A stretch of 52,527 nucleotides of DNA from NCBI GenBank assembly GCA_910586735.1, contig CAJUJW010000014.1, positions 1 to 52,527 of the forward strand. The letters run 5' to 3'. A program made the position numbers and the translations under genes. This document shows positions 15,749 to 23,373 of the stretch, piece after piece (positions within the stretch are counted from its first letter, which is position 1; every line of letters starts with the position of its first letter). This stretch comes from an uncultured Oscillibacter sp. Lineage in GTDB: Bacteria; Bacillota; Clostridia; Oscillospirales; Oscillospiraceae. The notes under the pieces are model-generated. The model did no database searches, was not told where the DNA came from, and saw nothing but the letters and a program-made list of their open reading frames with translations.

Positions 15749-17262
15749 TGTATATTTTGATTGTAGACGACGACGCCTTGATCCGAAAATGGCTCACCAT
15801 GCTTTTGAAGCAGATTCCCAACCGGGAGATCTCCGTGGACGCGGCGGAAAACGGCGTCCAGGCCCTGAAGAGCATTCAGAACGGGCCCGTCCCGGACCTC
15901 CTGATTACCGACATCAAAATGCCCCAGATGGACGGGCTGGAGCTGTGCCAGGTGCTCAAGCGGAATTTCCCTCAGATTCCCGTGGTCATCCTGAGCTCTT
16001 ACGACGAGTTCCCCTTTGTGAAAAAGGCCCTCCAGCTGGGGGCGATTGACTATATCCTCAAGGCGGACATGTGCCTGGAGGACATCTCCAGCGTCATTGA
16101 GCGGGCGGAAAAGAGCGGAAGCGTAAACGCCGTGCCCGCCGATGATTTCAGCTACGCCAAGGAAAAGCGCCGCCTGCTGGAGGATTACATGAAGAGCGGC
16201 CGGAAGGACGACCACACGTTTTTGCTGCGGCTGGACCCCCGCTTGCAGCTTGAGACCCTGACGCTGATGATGTTCCGTCTGGACCGGAATGTGGACAGCA
16301 TCCTGGGGGCGCTGGCCGGCCAGCGCTGCCCCCTGGAGGCGGTCCTGGTCCCCTATGACGAGACGGCGTATCTGCCCTTCATCCACGACGGCGGCGCGTC
16401 CGGCGGTTCCTCCATGCGGAAAAGGGCCTCCGTCAGCCAGTTCCTGAAATACCTGCCCTTCCCGGTGGATGCCTGGAGCACTGTCCTGAACTGCGGCGAG
16501 GTCGGCGTTTACGCCGGAATCCAGACCTGTCAGGACGTGCTGGACTTCAAGCTCTACTACTCCCTGGACAGCTTCGAGCAGATCGCCTACCGCGGGCGGG
16601 GTGAGGCCGTGCAGATTGCGCAGATTCCCTTTTACAAGAGCTTTTTCGAGGTCGCCGGGCGCTACCAGATCAAGGAGGCCGAGGAGCTCATGCGGAAATG
16701 CCTGGACACGCTGCACGGCATGTACTGCCACCCCTCGGACATCAAGCAGTATATCAGCGGCATGTGCCACAAGCTCCTCTCGGACATGTCCATGTTTGAA
16801 ACCGGCGGGGACTGGTTCAGCTCCACCCTGGAGCGGCTCCACGAGGTGGAGAGCGCCCCCACCCGGGCCGCCCGCAAAAGCGCCCTGGAGCGATTCTTTG
16901 AGCAGTACGGCGCCGCCCTCTCCTCCGCCGCCCCCAAGCGGTCCAACGCGGTGCTGCAGGCCCTGGCCTATATCGACGAGCACTACGCCGAGAAAATCTC
17001 CCTGGAGCAGATCGCCGCCCAGTCCCATGTGAACAGCACCTATATGAGCGAGCTCTTCAAAAAGGAAATGGGCGTCAGGCTGATTGACTATATCAACAAC
17101 CTGCGGGTGATTCACGCCTGCGAGTACCTGCGCTTCAGCAACTACTCCATGGGACAGATCGCCGAGCTCTGCGGCTTCAACGACCAGAATTACTTCACCA
17201 AGGTCTTCAAAAAGTTCCTGAATACCACCCCGTCCAACTACCGTGTGGATTTCAAGCGGTAG
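15748..17262 (+). CDS. YesN-type response regulator, AraC family
   Basis: 504 residues. The receiver domain is at 1-120, with the acidic pocket in ILIVDDDA, phospho-acceptor D55 (LITDIKMPQMDG), the switch residue in VVILSSYDEF and lysine in YILKAD. The C-terminal double HTH of AraC type spans the last 100 residues (ISLEQIAAQSHVNSTYMSELFKKE; GQIAELCGFNDQNYFTKVFKKFL). I chose the ATG at 15748, overlapping the kinase stop; a GTG at 15745 is possible. With the kinase upstream it should activate the TRAP operon that follows the terminator at 17279. Confidence 0.93.
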   Translation: MYILIVDDDALIRKWLTMLLKQIPNREISVDAAENGVQALKSIQNGPVPDLLITDIKMPQMDGLELCQVLKRNFPQIPVVILSSYDEFPFVKKALQLGAIDYILKADMCLEDISSVIERAEKSGSVNAVPADDFSYAKEKRRLLEDYMKSGRKDDHTFLLRLDPRLQLETLTLMMFRLDRNVDSILGALAGQRCPLEAVLVPYDETAYLPFIHDGGASGGSSMRKRASVSQFLKYLPFPVDAWSTVLNCGEVGVYAGIQTCQDVLDFKLYYSLDSFEQIAYRGRGEAVQIAQIPFYKSFFEVAGRYQIKEAEELMRKCLDTLHGMYCHPSDIKQYISGMCHKLLSDMSMFETGGDWFSSTLERLHEVESAPTRAARKSALERFFEQYGAALSSAAPKRSNAVLQALAYIDEHYAEKISLEQIAAQSHVNSTYMSELFKKEMGVRLIDYINNLRVIHACEYLRFSNYSMGQIAELCGFNDQNYFTKVFKKFLNTTPSNYRVDFKR

Positions 17263-17278
17263 GAAGGACCGGGAGAGA

Positions 17279-17308
17279 GACGCCGCCCTTATTGGGGCGG
17301 CGTCTTTT
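17279..17308 (+). terminator. Intrinsic terminator after the two-component system
   Basis: GACGCCGCCC (17279-17288), 6-nt loop, GGGCGGCGTC (17295-17304), then TTTT. It insulates the regulator genes from the TRAP operon, so the latter needs its own promoter. Confidence 0.85.
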
Positions 17309-17527
17309 CGAGTCCAGTGGAGGGGTCCATTGGGAAAAAATTTTACTAATCCGGCCTCGCGTCCGAAGATTGAAAGAAACAATCCGAATCTTTCCTGTGG
17401 ACGGTGCGCCCTCCGAAACTATACACTATATACAAAGCCGCCCGGAGCTCAATCCGTTTCTTCGTGAAATATGCCGTTTCCGGTGACGTTCTGAGTTGGC
17501 TGACTTTTTGAAAAGGAGATTGTAGAG
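17309..17527 (+). promoter_or_regulatory. TRAP operon control region
   Basis: It contains a dyad GATTG-N7-CAATC at 17368-17384 and an AT-rich ACTATACACTATATAC stretch near 17418-17433 that can serve as a -10, but no good -35. This is typical of an activator-dependent (AraC/YesN) promoter. AAAAGGAGA before 17528 is the ribosome site. Confidence 0.35.
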
Positions 17528-18613
17528 ATGAAAATGAAGAAATGCCTTGCCCTGCTCCTCGCCCTGGTGCTCTGCGCCGGAACGCTGGCCGGCTGCGGAG
17601 GGAAATCCGATTCCGCCCCCGCCCCCGCCGGCAAAGCGCCCGACTCCTCCGCCTCCTCTCAGGAGCCCGCCGCGCAGCCTGCCGCCGACCCCGTCATCGT
17701 GAAAATCGGCTATGAGAACAACCCCGGGGAGCCCATTGACCAGGCCTGCAACGCCTGGGCGGAATACCTGTCCGAGCTGTCCGGCGGCACCATGGAAATG
17801 CAGTGCTATCCCTCCTCTCAGCTGGGCGCCAAAAACGACATCATCGACCAGATGCTGGCGGGAGACAACGTCATCACCCTGGCCGACGGCGCCTTCCTGG
17901 CCGACCGGGGCGCCCCCGACATGGGCATCCAGTTCGCCCCCTTCCTCTTCGACACCTACGACGAAGCCTGGAAGCTGGTGGAGAGCGACTGGTGGGAAAA
18001 GCAGTCCGCCATCTGCCGGGAAAACGGCCTGGAGCTTTTGACCAGCAACTTTGTCTACGGCACCCGGAACCTCATGACCACCAAGCCCGTACACTCCGTC
18101 AGCGACATCAAGGGCATGAAAATCCGGGTCCCCAACAACACCATCCAGGTGAAGGGCTTTGAGGCTCTGGGCGCGGCCGCCACGCCCATGGCTCTGGGCG
18201 ACGTTTACATGGCCCTTCAGCAGGGCACCATCGACGGCGTTGAGAACCCCGCCTCCGCCCTGCTGGGCCTGGGCTTCGGCGAGGTGGCCAAGAACCTGAC
18301 CGTCACGGCCCACGTCCTCAACACCACCCTCTGGCTGACCGGCACCAAGTGGTTCGACACCCTGACCGCCGAGCAGCAGCAGTGGCTGAAGGAATCCGGC
18401 CAGAAGGCCGGCCTGGTGTCCCAGGACCTGGACAAGAAGCTGGAAGCGGACGCCCTCGCCTCTCTGGAGGCCCAGGGAGTGGAGGTCTACTACCCCACCG
18501 AGGAGGAGATGGCCGGCTTCAAGGAGGCCGCCCTGAACTTCTATGAGTACCCCGAGATTCAGGCCCTCTTCTCCGACGGCCTCTATGACGAAATCATCTC
18601 CGTCATCAAGTAA
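17528..18613 (+). CDS. dctP: TRAP transporter solute-binding lipoprotein (DctP family)
   Basis: 361 residues. Lipoprotein signal with LAGC and the modified cysteine at C23, then a low-complexity Ala/Pro/Ser tether to about residue 55. The DctP fold follows: VKIGYENNPGEPID, GGTMEMQCYPSSQLG, the carboxylate-binding arginine in MKIRVPNN, and AALGATP-like GAAATPMALGDVYMALQQGTIDGVENP. It captures an organic or sugar acid outside the cell. A tagaturonate epimerase-family gene downstream makes a hexuronate or relative the likely ligand. A hairpin follows the gene, which probably raises its mRNA over that of the membrane subunits. Confidence 0.95.
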   Translation: MKMKKCLALLLALVLCAGTLAGCGGKSDSAPAPAGKAPDSSASSQEPAAQPAADPVIVKIGYENNPGEPIDQACNAWAEYLSELSGGTMEMQCYPSSQLGAKNDIIDQMLAGDNVITLADGAFLADRGAPDMGIQFAPFLFDTYDEAWKLVESDWWEKQSAICRENGLELLTSNFVYGTRNLMTTKPVHSVSDIKGMKIRVPNNTIQVKGFEALGAAATPMALGDVYMALQQGTIDGVENPASALLGLGFGEVAKNLTVTAHVLNTTLWLTGTKWFDTLTAEQQQWLKESGQKAGLVSQDLDKKLEADALASLEAQGVEVYYPTEEEMAGFKEAALNFYEYPEIQALFSDGLYDEIISVIK

Positions 18614-18645
18614 ACAAAGGCCCGTCTGATCGGCGCATTCCATCC

Positions 18646-18674
18646 GGGCGGCCGGGGAACCTCTCCGGCCGCCC
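18646..18674 (+). other. Intercistronic hairpin between dctP and dctQ
   Basis: GGGCGGCCGG (18646-18655) pairs with CCGGCCGCCC (18665-18674), 9-nt loop, no T-run. It probably stabilises the dctP message or partly attenuates transcription. The rest of the 200-base gap is GC-rich and without a gene. Confidence 0.6.
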
Positions 18675-18815
18675 CCCTTAGACCCCGTTTGAAAACTGCC
18701 AAAACGCCCGGACGGCGGAGACCCGCCCCGCCGGGGAGAGCCCCCGCCGCCGGACCTTCCGGCAGCTTTCAAACATGGCCTCATCAACAAAAAGGAAAAA
18801 GGAGGGACTTGACCG

Positions 18816-19355
18816 GTGGAGCATAACCAGAACCCGAAGCGGCAGACGCTTCTGACGATTGTGGGCAATCTGGACATCATCATCAGCGGACTCGCGCTGG
18901 TTGCCCTGGTGCTGATCACCTTCCTGGGCGTGATTGCCCGGCGGGTGTTCAACAGTCCGTTTGCCTGGCAGGAGGAGATGCAGGTCTTCTGCACCCTCTG
19001 GCTGGTGTTCATCGCCTCCGGGGCGGTTTTCCGCACCATAGACCACATCTCCATTGAGCTGGTGGTGGACGCCCTGGGAGAGAAGCTCAAGTGGGCCGTC
19101 GAGCTGTTTGTCTACCTGGTCGTGATGGCCACGCTGGCCTTTACGCTCTACAGATCCTATCTGCTGGTAGCGCAGCTTTACGAGACCGAGCGGCTGACCA
19201 ACATCCTGAAAATCCCCTATTACCTGGCGTACATTCCCTTCCCCATCGGCTGTGTCCTGATGATGGTCAGCGACACGGTGGTCACGGTACGGCGCCTCTT
19301 TTTGAAGCGCGGAAGCAGCACAAAGGAAGAGGAGGCGGAAACAGATGCATCTTGA
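18816..19355 (+). CDS. dctQ: TRAP transporter small membrane subunit (DctQ family)
   Basis: 179 residues with four predicted membrane helices (about 22-45, 55-78, 93-117, 133-155). The family motif region is FAWQEEMQVFCTLWLVFIASG. The start is GTG 18816, after AAAAAGGAGGGAC. The 3' end overlaps dctM by 11 bases. It forms the membrane complex with DctM. The C-terminal tail is charged (RGSSTKEEEAETD). Confidence 0.93.
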   Translation: MEHNQNPKRQTLLTIVGNLDIIISGLALVALVLITFLGVIARRVFNSPFAWQEEMQVFCTLWLVFIASGAVFRTIDHISIELVVDALGEKLKWAVELFVYLVVMATLAFTLYRSYLLVAQLYETERLTNILKIPYYLAYIPFPIGCVLMMVSDTVVTVRRLFLKRGSSTKEEEAETDAS

Positions 19356-20634
19356 TCTTGTCGCCATCGCGGCGGTTGTCATGCTGGTGATGCTGTTCCT
19401 GAAGGTCCCGGTCTTTATCTCGATTCTCTGCTCCTGCACCCTCTATTTCACCCTCCAGACCGGCACTCCGGTCCAGATTTACGCCCAGCGGGTCTGCGCC
19501 AGCCTGGAGAGCACGGCGCTTCTGGCCATCCCCTTCTTCACCACCGCCGGCGTGCTGATGAACTACTCCGGCGTCACCCGAAGAATCATGGACTTCTGCG
19601 CCCTGGTCACCGGCCGGTGGGCCGGCGGCTTGGCCCAGGTGAACGTCCTGCTCTCCACCCTGATGGGCGGCCTCTCCGGCTCCAACCTGGCCGACGCCGC
19701 CATGGAGGCCAAGATGCTGGTGCCCGAGATGGAGAAAAACGGATACAGCAGAGCTTTCTCCACCGTCGTCACCGCCGTCTCCGCCCTGATTACGCCGCTG
19801 ATTCCCCCGGGAATCGCCATGATCATCTACGGCACGGTGGCCCAGGTCTCCATCGGCAAGCTCTTCGTCTCCGGCCTGGCCATCGGCGCCATCTGCTGCA
19901 TCGCGATGATGCTGCTGGTGCGCTTCCTGTCCATCAAGAAGGGCTACGCCCCCATGCGCACGGAAAAGCTGCCCAGGAAAGAGTTTTGGCTCACGGTGGT
20001 CCGGGCGCTGCCCCCCCTGGCCCTGCCGGTGGTCATCATCGGCGGCATCCGCCTGGGCTTTTTCACCCCCACGGAGGCCGGCGCCGTCTCCATTATCTAC
20101 GCCCTGATTCTGGCGGTGGTGTACAAGGAGATGAACTTCCAGCAGTTCCTCCAGGCCGTGCGGGAAGCCGTGCTGTCCACCTCTCAGATTCTGGTCATCG
20201 TGGCCGCCGCCAACTGCCTGGGCTATATCCTCACCATTGAACAGATTCCCCAGACCATCACAGCCTTCCTGGTCTCCGTCATTCACAACAAGTACCTGTT
20301 CCTCCTGGCCGTCAACATCTTCCTCCTGATCGTGGGGATGTTTATGGAGGGCATCGCCGCGATGCTGATTTTGATTCCCCTCCTGGCCCCCGTGGCGGCG
20401 GCTTTCGGCATCGACCCCATCCAGATGGGCATGATCGTCGTCTTCAACCTCTCCATCGGCACCCTCACCCCGCCGCTGGGAACCGTTATGTTCGTCACCT
20501 GCGGCGTCACCAAGTGTCCCACCAAGGACTTCCTCCGGGAGTGCGTGCCCTTCTACATCTACCAGCTCATCATCCTGCTGCTGATTTCCTATGTGCCCGC
20601 CGTCTCCCTGGGGCTTGTCAACCTGATTTACTGA
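19345..20634 (+). CDS. dctM: TRAP transporter large membrane subunit (DctM family)
   Basis: 429 residues with about 12 hydrophobic segments. Signature stretches are IPFFTTAGVLMN, NVLLSTLMGGLSGSNLADAAMEAKMLVPEM, LITPLIPPGIAMIIYG and LTPPLGTVMFVTCG. It is the ion-coupled translocation subunit. Translation is coupled to dctQ by the 11-base overlap. Confidence 0.96.
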   Translation: MHLDLVAIAAVVMLVMLFLKVPVFISILCSCTLYFTLQTGTPVQIYAQRVCASLESTALLAIPFFTTAGVLMNYSGVTRRIMDFCALVTGRWAGGLAQVNVLLSTLMGGLSGSNLADAAMEAKMLVPEMEKNGYSRAFSTVVTAVSALITPLIPPGIAMIIYGTVAQVSIGKLFVSGLAIGAICCIAMMLLVRFLSIKKGYAPMRTEKLPRKEFWLTVVRALPPLALPVVIIGGIRLGFFTPTEAGAVSIIYALILAVVYKEMNFQQFLQAVREAVLSTSQILVIVAAANCLGYILTIEQIPQTITAFLVSVIHNKYLFLLAVNIFLLIVGMFMEGIAAMLILIPLLAPVAAAFGIDPIQMGMIVVFNLSIGTLTPPLGTVMFVTCGVTKCPTKDFLRECVPFYIYQLIILLLISYVPAVSLGLVNLIY

Positions 20635-20752
20635 TACGCGGACAGCGCCCGGGAGCATCTGGACCTTCACGGGGGCCGGGACTGTCCTGGTCCCCGCAAT
20701 CATTCAAAGCGCGGGGCCCCAGGCGAGGCCGCCCCGCAAAGGAGAAACGCAC

Positions 20753-22195
20753 ATGACAGATCTGACATTTTTCAAGACCAAGTTTCACATCTACCCGGAG
20801 TCGATTCATCACAGCGGGGACCTGACCTGCTTTCTGATCGACGCGGGGGACCGCGACCGCCTCTGCGTTGCGGGACAGGACCCCGCCTTCCCCGGCGAGC
20901 CCCGTTCCCAATCCGGCTATGCCTACACGGTCAGTGAGCTGGACCACGCCGCCGCCGTTTTTCTGCGGGATCGCTTCCCCTTCTGCGCCCCCGCCTCCGT
21001 CCTGGACCGCAAGACCACCTTCGGCGCGGGGGACCGGCTGGGCCTGGCGGGGCCCGGACTCCTGCGGGTCTTTCAGGAGTACGACGTTTTCCCGGTCCTC
21101 GCCCAGCAGTCCGTCCGGGAGCTGACCATGACCCGCCGGACCATGGACGACGTTGTCGACAGCGCCACCTTCGCGGTGTTCCGGGCGGGCTTCCATCGGG
21201 GCTTCGGCGTGGACGGCGACCATTTGAAGAACCTGGAGGAGGTCCGGGACGCCCTGTCCCGAGGCTGCACCATGATTACGCTGGACTGCAGCGACTTCCT
21301 GGACAACGCCGCCGGCGCCCTGCCGGATGAGGAACTGGAGGCGCGGCAGGCCGTGGATGAGACGCTGCGAAAGCGGTATCTGGACCGGCTGTTTGAGCTG
21401 GGCCCCCGGACCGTCCTCTCCTATGACCTGCCCGGCCTCCGGCGGATCGCGGCGGTCTACGGCAGCGCCATTGATTTTATCTGCCGGGTGTACCGGGACT
21501 GCATCCTCCCCTGCGGGAGAGAGGTGGACCTGGAGATTTCCCTGGACGAAACGCTGACGGTCACCTCCCCCCTGGCCCACTGCTTTGTGTCCAGCGAGCT
21601 GAAAATCCGGGGAGTCCGCTTTGTCACCGTGGCCCCCCGGTTCAGCGGGGAGTTCCAGAAGGGCATCGACTACATCGGGGACCCGGAGGTCCTGCGGGAG
21701 GAGGTCCAGGCGCACCACGACATCGCCCAGTATTTCGGGTACAAGCTCAGCTTCCACTCCGGCAGCGACAAGTTCTCCGTCTTCCCTATTCTGAGCGGGG
21801 AGACCCAGGGGCGCTTCCACATCAAGACCTCCGGCACAAACTGGCTGGAGGCCCTGCGGGTCCTCGCGGAGCGGGAGCCCGCCCTGTTCCGGCGGATGTA
21901 CGGCGTGGCCCAGGCGACCTTCGCGGAGAACCGGCGGTTCTACCACGTGACGCCGGACCTCAGCGCCATCCCCGACGTGGCGGCTCTGGGTGACGAGGCC
22001 CTGCCCGGACTGCTGGACCAGACGGCCACCCGGCAGATGCTGCACATCAGCTATGGAAAAATCCTGGAGGACGAGGACCTGAAGGCCCGGCTGTACCATG
22101 CGCTTCGAGAGCACCGGCATGCCTACAGCGACGCGCTGTACCGCCACATCGGCCGCCACATCCAGACTCTGGGAATCCCCCGCCGCCCGCGGTGA
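20753..22195 (+). CDS. uxaE: Tagaturonate epimerase-family protein (UxaE-like)
   Basis: 480 residues, the length of Thermotoga UxaE. Recognised from the overall family pattern: FKTKFHIYPESI at the start, VDGDHLKNLEEV, FSGEFQKGIDYIGD, FHSGSDKFSVFPILS and HIKTSGTNWLEALR. UxaE interconverts D-tagaturonate and D-fructuronate, letting galacturonate enter the glucuronate branch without UxaA/UxaB. The ribosome site is AAAGGAG before 20753. It follows the TRAP genes and precedes a zinc dehydrogenase, supporting hexuronate catabolism. The remaining Uxa/Uxu enzymes are not in the window. Activity on another ketohexuronate cannot be excluded. Confidence 0.78.
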   Translation: MTDLTFFKTKFHIYPESIHHSGDLTCFLIDAGDRDRLCVAGQDPAFPGEPRSQSGYAYTVSELDHAAAVFLRDRFPFCAPASVLDRKTTFGAGDRLGLAGPGLLRVFQEYDVFPVLAQQSVRELTMTRRTMDDVVDSATFAVFRAGFHRGFGVDGDHLKNLEEVRDALSRGCTMITLDCSDFLDNAAGALPDEELEARQAVDETLRKRYLDRLFELGPRTVLSYDLPGLRRIAAVYGSAIDFICRVYRDCILPCGREVDLEISLDETLTVTSPLAHCFVSSELKIRGVRFVTVAPRFSGEFQKGIDYIGDPEVLREEVQAHHDIAQYFGYKLSFHSGSDKFSVFPILSGETQGRFHIKTSGTNWLEALRVLAEREPALFRRMYGVAQATFAENRRFYHVTPDLSAIPDVAALGDEALPGLLDQTATRQMLHISYGKILEDEDLKARLYHALREHRHAYSDALYRHIGRHIQTLGIPRRPR

Positions 22196-22233
22196 GGCGG
22201 AGAAACGAAAAAAGATTGTGAGGAGGCCGCGCT

Positions 22234-23259
22234 ATGAGAGCGATTTACATGAAAGAGCCCGGGGATGTCTCCCTGATCGACATCCCAAAGCCGGAGGTAC
22301 GGGAAGAGGACGTTTTGATCCGGGTCCACAGGGTGGGCCTGTGCGGGACGGACCTGCAAAGCTACCGGGGTGTCGCCGCCCTTACGAATTTCCCGCTGGT
22401 GCCTGGGCACGAGCTGGGCGGGGAAGTGGAGTCCTGGGGAAGCGCCGTCCCCGACGGGCTGTTCTCGAAGGGGGACCACGTCACCGTGAAGCCCTACTTT
22501 AACTGCGGGCACTGCTATCCCTGCGATATCGGGCGGATCAACTGCTGTGAGAACAGCCGGACCATGGGCGTACAGATGCAGGAGGGCGCGCTGAGCGACT
22601 ACATCTCCGTTCCCTACGGAAACGTGCTCAAGTGCGGCGGCCTGTCCTATGAGGAAATGGCCCTGATTGAGCCCCTCTCCGTGGGCGCCCATCTGGTGAC
22701 GCGGGCCAATATCTCCGCCGGGGAGTACGTTCTGGTCTTCGGGTGCGGCGTCATCGGCTCCGGGGCCATCTCCGCCGCCTATTTCAGGGGGGCCAAGGTC
22801 ATCGTCGCGGACATCGCCAGCGAAAAATTTGAAACCGCCAAGGCCATCGGGGCGTTTGCCTGCGTCAACCCCCAGACGCAGAATCTGCGGGAGGAAATCG
22901 CCAGGATCACCGGCGGCGCGGGGGTTTCCGTGGCTCTGGAGGCCATCGGCCTCCCCGGCACCATGGCGGAGGCCATCGAGGCGGTGAACTTCGCCGGGCG
23001 GGTCGGCTATGTGGGCTACTGCAAAAAGCCCCTGGAGGTCAACGCGACGCTGATTGTCAAGAAGGAGCTGACCATTGTGGGCTCCCGGAACTCCACCATT
23101 GAGGAGTTCCGGCAGGTTCAGGAGAACATCGCCACCGGAAGGCTGGACTTCAAGCGGCTGATCTCCGCCGCCTACGCCCCGGAGGACGCCGGGAAAGCCT
23201 TCGCCGAGTGGGACGCCGCGCCGGGCCGCTTTGTGAAGATACAGGTTTGCTTTGACTGA
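22234..23259 (+). CDS. Zinc-dependent medium-chain alcohol/sugar dehydrogenase
   Basis: 341 residues. Catalytic zinc site: C37 in GLCGTD and the PGHE at about 57-60, with a later glutamate in MALIEPLSVGAH. The structural zinc cysteines are in NCGHCYPCDIGRINCCEN. The Rossmann motif is VFGCGVIGSGAI. It resembles L-threonine/L-galactonate/sorbitol dehydrogenases. The ribosome site is GTGAGGAGG. As the last gene of the TRAP/UxaE operon, it probably interconverts a keto-hexuronate and an aldonate. The specificity is inferred. Confidence 0.9.
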   Translation: MRAIYMKEPGDVSLIDIPKPEVREEDVLIRVHRVGLCGTDLQSYRGVAALTNFPLVPGHELGGEVESWGSAVPDGLFSKGDHVTVKPYFNCGHCYPCDIGRINCCENSRTMGVQMQEGALSDYISVPYGNVLKCGGLSYEEMALIEPLSVGAHLVTRANISAGEYVLVFGCGVIGSGAISAAYFRGAKVIVADIASEKFETAKAIGAFACVNPQTQNLREEIARITGGAGVSVALEAIGLPGTMAEAIEAVNFAGRVGYVGYCKKPLEVNATLIVKKELTIVGSRNSTIEEFRQVQENIATGRLDFKRLISAAYAPEDAGKAFAEWDAAPGRFVKIQVCFD

Positions 23260-23316
23260 CGGTTCCTTCCCGCGCGGGCAGCTGCCCATGGGGCCCGCAG
23301 AAACCGAAAATGAAAA

Positions 23317-23348
23317 GGCCTGGGGAACACCCCAGGTCTTTTTCTTTT
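23317..23348. terminator. Bidirectional terminator between convergent operons
   Basis: CCTGGGG (23319-23325), loop AACA, CCCCAGG (23330-23336), then TCTTTTTCTTTT on the plus strand. On the minus strand it is followed by CTTTTCATTTT. It ends both the TRAP operon and the polysaccharide operon. Confidence 0.85.
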
Positions 23349-23373
23349 GCCGCTCATCCCCGTCCCGGCGGGC

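Noticed and set aside
20635..20752. Terminator between dctM and the epimerase gene
   Set aside because: An imperfect GC stem around 20671-20696 has mismatches and no T-run. The genes are probably cotranscribed.
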